Source: Marivita geojedonensis
GTDB taxonomy: Bacteria > Pseudomonadota > Alphaproteobacteria > Rhodobacterales > Rhodobacteraceae
Length of the DNA: 64,000 nt
Reading direction: 5' to 3'
Assembly: GCF_002115805.1 (NCBI RefSeq)
Contig: NZ_JFKC01000010.1
Span: 1 to 64,000 of the forward strand
Part shown: positions 60,997 through 64,000 of the stretch, in pieces
How the letters are laid out: each line of letters opens with the position of its first letter
Numbering within the stretch: position 1 is the first letter of the stretch
The notes under the pieces: model-generated
Told to the model about the DNA's origin: nothing
The model's input: only the letters and a program-made list of their open reading frames with translations
Databases searched by the model: none
Program-made: the position numbers and the translations under genes

Positions 60997-61413
60997 ATGT
61001 CTTCACGATCCATCGAGCGCGGAACCGAGTGGCTGTCCAAGGGCGGCGTGCGCCCGACGCGTCAGCGGGTGGCGCTTGCTTCGCTTCTTGTGGGTGACGG
61101 AAAAAACCGCCACGTGACCGCCGAAAGCCTGTTTGCCGCGGCTCAGGACACTGGGGAGCAGGTCTCGCTCGCCACGGTTTACAACACCCTGCGCGCGTTC
61201 TGCGATGCGGGCCTGATGCAGGAAGTCACGGTCGACGGTGCGCGCAGCTATTTCGACACCAACACCCATGACCACCCGCATTTCTTCTGGGAAGACGAAG
61301 GGCGTCTGACGGACGCACCTGCGGATGAACTTGAAATCGCACGTATCCCCGGCCCGCCGGAAGGCGCCGAGATTTCGAGCGTCAACGTGGTCATCAGGCT
61401 GCGCAAGACCTGA
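60997..61413 (+). CDS. irr: Iron response regulator Irr (Fur family)
   Basis: A 138-residue Fur-family regulator. The N-terminal helix-turn-helix (RPTRQRVALASLLVGDGKNRHVTAESLFAAAQDTGEQVSLATVYNTLRAFCDAGL) and the HDHPHFFWEDEG segment are hallmarks of Irr, which senses heme or iron and controls heme synthesis and iron uptake genes in alphaproteobacteria. A divergent fabA neighbour is typical in this order. It ends 9 bases before the convergent glycosyltransferase gene. Confidence 0.93.
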   Translation: MSSRSIERGTEWLSKGGVRPTRQRVALASLLVGDGKNRHVTAESLFAAAQDTGEQVSLATVYNTLRAFCDAGLMQEVTVDGARSYFDTNTHDHPHFFWEDEGRLTDAPADELEIARIPGPPEGAEISSVNVVIRLRKT

Positions 61414-61422
61414 GAAACGCGC

Positions 61423-63138
61423 TTACAGCGCCGAGCAGTCGAACACCGTGATATCGAATTCGAGGAAGAGCGGCTTGCGCGCCTTGTAGTCGCGTGCGCG
61501 ATCGCACCTGTCCAGCAATTCTGCATGGAAATCCCGGATGAAGGTGGATCGGCTTTCTGCGAGCAGATAGTCGAAATCATTGACCACAAAGACATCGAAG
61601 TCCTGCGCAATCCATGTATCGAGCTTCCATTCCTCCGGCTGGATCGGCCAGGCATGGGGCTGCACCGGGAAATCCGCTTTCTGGGTTTCATCCCCTTCGA
61701 GGCCTGACATGGCGAAGGGCGCATTCACCCAGAACAAAGCATTCTCGGCGTTCTCTGCGAGGAACCGCTCTTCCGCGATCTCGGGCATATCGATTTCATA
61801 TTTCCGGCCAAGACGGTCGAACCGGTCGAATTCCATCTTCTGGGCGGCGACTGTTTGCGGCACCGGAAGGGCGAGACCGGACTGCACGCGGGCCTCGGGG
61901 TAGGTTTCCGCAAGATAAGTGACCAGTTGAGCCGCCACTGGCTGTACCACGGCCTGTTGAAGCACATTGGCCGATCCGAGCGCCATCAGAAGGAACCCGG
62001 CGCAGGCTGTGACGACGACAATGAGCTTTGGGATGTTTACGTAAACCCGGATCATGTCTGCCAGCACGATCGCTGCAAGCAGCAGCTGTATCGTGAGGTT
62101 GGGCAGGAACAGGTGTTCAGGCTGGCGTGTGCCCACTGTCAATGAAATGACAATGACCGACACCACATTGGCGATCCAGATCGCAAGGAGCGCGTCGCGA
62201 AGATCAAGGCGGCATGTCTTTGCAAGAAGCCAGACCGGCGCGACGAGCGAGATGGCAAAGAGGATTGGGTTCAACCCCGTTACCGTGTCACCGAATATCC
62301 GAAGCGTTATGGGCAGGCCGATGCCGAAGGGATCCTCCTCGCGCACGGACATAACTGTCTGGATGTTCTGGAACGCGAGAAAGCCCTCGATGTCGAGCAG
62401 GATACCGATGTTCATCAGAGGCCAGAGAACGAGCAGCACAAGAACGGACATGCCGAAGGACCGAAAGGCCTGACCGAGGCTTTCGCGGCGTGCCAGCACG
62501 ACGATCATTCCGAGAGCAAGAGGCGCGAGCACCAGCAGGGCAGACTGCTTGAAACCGAACGCCAGCGCGACCGTGATGCCGATGATCACATCCCAGCGAC
62601 GGATGTTGCGTGTTTCGAGCCGCATCAGAAAGGCCCAGACCACAGCCAGACAGGCGGTGGCCAGCCCGGTATCGCCCTTTGCAATATGAGCCATGAACAC
62701 GGCAATCGGCAGAACGGCTGCGAAGGCGCCGACGACGAAGGCACCGCCAAGCGACAGACCGACCCGCCGGGCACATGAAAAGAACAGAGGCGCGCTCAGC
62801 GCACCGATCACAGCGGTCACGTAACGCGCGGTAACGTAGAACGGCGTAGGGTCATCGAAATAGACCTGCCGGAATTCGCCCGTATTCGACCACATGTCGA
62901 ACAGCATGCCGAACACGAACAGCCCGACGAACGCGACACCATTCAGGTAATTGAAGAACGGTGGATAGAAGTGCTGGGTGGGCACAAGCTCCCCGGCGAG
63001 GAAGCGCGCAGAGTCGTTCACGCGCTCGTCACCATTGAAGAACCCGAAGTCCGCACCGATCGCCCTCAGCAGAACGGCCGTCACAAACAAGCCCAAGCAA
63101 ATTGCGAAATGCGTCGTTTTTTGGTCGGAATTAACCAT
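61423..63138 (-). CDS. GT-C type membrane glycosyltransferase (ArnT/PMT-like)
   Basis: A 571-residue inner-membrane protein with about ten to eleven hydrophobic segments. The first periplasmic loop carries the acidic pair of the GT-C fold (DFGFFNGDERVND), and the membrane helices resemble the PMT_2 group that transfers sugars from polyprenyl phosphates. Residues beyond about 430 are soluble. It lies next to a HAD-UbiA gene whose family makes polyprenyl-phosphate sugars, so the two may act in one lipid-linked sugar pathway. Confidence 0.8.
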   Translation of the reverse strand: MVNSDQKTTHFAICLGLFVTAVLLRAIGADFGFFNGDERVNDSARFLAGELVPTQHFYPPFFNYLNGVAFVGLFVFGMLFDMWSNTGEFRQVYFDDPTPFYVTARYVTAVIGALSAPLFFSCARRVGLSLGGAFVVGAFAAVLPIAVFMAHIAKGDTGLATACLAVVWAFLMRLETRNIRRWDVIIGITVALAFGFKQSALLVLAPLALGMIVVLARRESLGQAFRSFGMSVLVLLVLWPLMNIGILLDIEGFLAFQNIQTVMSVREEDPFGIGLPITLRIFGDTVTGLNPILFAISLVAPVWLLAKTCRLDLRDALLAIWIANVVSVIVISLTVGTRQPEHLFLPNLTIQLLLAAIVLADMIRVYVNIPKLIVVVTACAGFLLMALGSANVLQQAVVQPVAAQLVTYLAETYPEARVQSGLALPVPQTVAAQKMEFDRFDRLGRKYEIDMPEIAEERFLAENAENALFWVNAPFAMSGLEGDETQKADFPVQPHAWPIQPEEWKLDTWIAQDFDVFVVNDFDYLLAESRSTFIRDFHAELLDRCDRARDYKARKPLFLEFDITVFDCSAL

Positions 63139-63277
63139 TACCGCTTACCTGTCCGTGGATCAAAAGGTGCAAATTCGTCGTTATGAGTGACCCAAGAATA
63201 TCATCCGGCCCGGAAAAAACCGGTATTTGCCTTAGATTTCAACATTTTTCGCCGTTTTGTTGCGAAAGGCGGGTACA

Positions 63278-64000
63278 ATGACCGCTATGTCGAAAATCGT
63301 TTCCAATTCTCAGCAGTCAAGCCTGCTCGACCTGTTCGTCGATCTGGATGGAACACTGATTGCTGGGGACATTGCAGAAGAATCGCTTGCACAGGCGTCT
63401 CGACACTGGAGCGCGTTTTCGGCGGCGGTTCGGGCGTATTTTTCCGGGGGTCTTTCAGCGCTCAAGCGATCCCTTGCGCAGAATGCGGCACCGGACGTTA
63501 CCACCCTGCCCTACCGTGAAGAGGTCCTGGACTACATCCGTGCGGCCCGCGCCGAGGGACGGCGCATCATACTTGCAACGGCGGCAGATCTGCATATCGC
63601 GCGGGACGTGGCCAACCATCTTGGCCTGTTCGACGAAGTGATCGGAACGGAACCGGGGCGGAACCTCAAAGGCCGGACAAAACTTGAGGCAATCAAGGAG
63701 ATGGCGCAGGGGCCGTTCGAGTATCTTGGCGACAGCGATGCTGACATCCCCGTTTGGCAGGCGGCCGATAAATCGGGTTTCGTAAGTCCCAGCGCCAAGG
63801 CACGGCGGGAAATGGCGCGCGACCCGGACTCCGTTTCACTGCATGTGGACCGGGATGTGTCGCCGACCGCAGCGCTGATCAAGGCCATGCGGCCTCACCA
63901 ATGGGCCAAGAAACGTATTGGTCTTTGTGCCGATCCTGTTCTCGCACAAGTACGTTCATCCGGAAATAATGATGGCTGGGATCCTGGCATTCCTGTGTTT
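63278..64000 (+). CDS. HAD-UbiA family prenyltransferase, 3'-partial and apparently frameshifted
   Basis: The gene runs off the window. The N-terminal HAD-like domain has LFVDLDGTLIAGD and YLGDSDADIPVWQAAD. It should be followed by a UbiA-type membrane domain, as in decaprenyl-phosphate phosphoribosyltransferase-like proteins that begin IKAMRPHQWAKN. After GCC AAG (63905-63910) the frame goes wrong: reading AAC from 63912 gives NVLVFVPILFSHKYVHPEIMMAGILAFL, a typical membrane start. One extra A at 63911-63913 explains it. The start at 63278 follows AAAGGCGGG. Confidence 0.75.
   Translation, partial: MTAMSKIVSNSQQSSLLDLFVDLDGTLIAGDIAEESLAQASRHWSAFSAAVRAYFSGGLSALKRSLAQNAAPDVTTLPYREEVLDYIRAARAEGRRIILATAADLHIARDVANHLGLFDEVIGTEPGRNLKGRTKLEAIKEMAQGPFEYLGDSDADIPVWQAADKSGFVSPSAKARREMARDPDSVSLHVDRDVSPTAALIKAMRPHQWAKKRIGLCADPVLAQVRSSGNNDGWDPGIPVF

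Overview
The window is a high-GC bacterial chromosome segment, densely coded and mostly housekeeping plus catabolic genes. The gene content and order point to Rhodobacterales (the marine Roseobacter group, Alphaproteobacteria). The evidence is the phoH-ybeY-corC-lnt-metK-trmB-cmk-rpsA run, a SAM/SAH-type riboswitch before metK, an irr/fabA/fabB/fabI locus, malyl-CoA/beta-methylmalyl-CoA lyase, a urease operon with Roseobacter-style small extra genes, a DMSP-lyase-family gene and a TRAP transporter. No rRNA, tRNA, CRISPR array, insertion sequence or phage structural gene was seen. Species cannot be named from the sequence alone.

Layout. 0.1-7.1 kb: a D-amino-acid-flavoured catabolic block (FAD oxidoreductase, D-amino-acid transaminase, homocysteine-methyltransferase-like protein, then dgcN-dgcA for N-acetyl-D-glutamate racemisation). 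7.4-13.2 kb: mcl1, a LysR regulator facing a DUF1127-like small gene, a lytic transglycosylase, an Lrp/LysE divergent pair, accA and dtd. 13.5-20.5 kb: a type I secretion system (HlyD, LapB-like ABC exporter, TolC) with a Big-repeat adhesin that has lost its 5' end. 20.5-28.1 kb: a catabolic island with a GntR regulator, Gfo/Idh dehydrogenase, two-component flavin monooxygenase (LLM plus flavin reductase), aldo-keto reductase and TRAP transporter. 28.1-29.7 kb: an AT-richer insert with a T4-lysozyme-like protein whose peptidoglycan-binding domain is split by an amber codon. 29.7-32.3 kb: Sel1 protein, di-heme peroxidase, cupin and Nudix genes. 32.4-38 kb: ureDA-orf-B-orf-C-EFG. 38-42.7 kb: lytic transglycosylase, desaturase, TIM-barrel protein and BKACE. 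42.7-43.9 kb: an HNH endonuclease gene between exact 46-bp copies of a twin-palindrome repeat. 44-55.6 kb: the conserved translation/envelope block. 55.7-64 kb: glycosyltransferase, ferredoxin-reductase-like flavoprotein, fabI, fabB, the DMSP-lyase-family gene, fabA, irr, a GT-C membrane glycosyltransferase and a 3'-truncated, apparently frameshifted HAD-UbiA gene.

How the genes work together. Several blocks fit marine organic-nitrogen and osmolyte use: D-amino acids and D-glutamate, urea, DMSP and TRAP-imported organic acids. Carbon can enter through the ethylmalonyl-CoA route (mcl1). The most unusual features are three families of non-coding repeats: twin CGTCAACG-core palindromes, TTCGTACGAA-core palindromes and an AT-rich 23-bp motif. 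Also unusual are the PUA-like/HNH gene between twin-palindrome copies, the split lysozyme gene, the decapitated adhesin and a possible structured RNA at 28196-28303. Functions are assigned by recognising protein motifs by eye. No database search was run.
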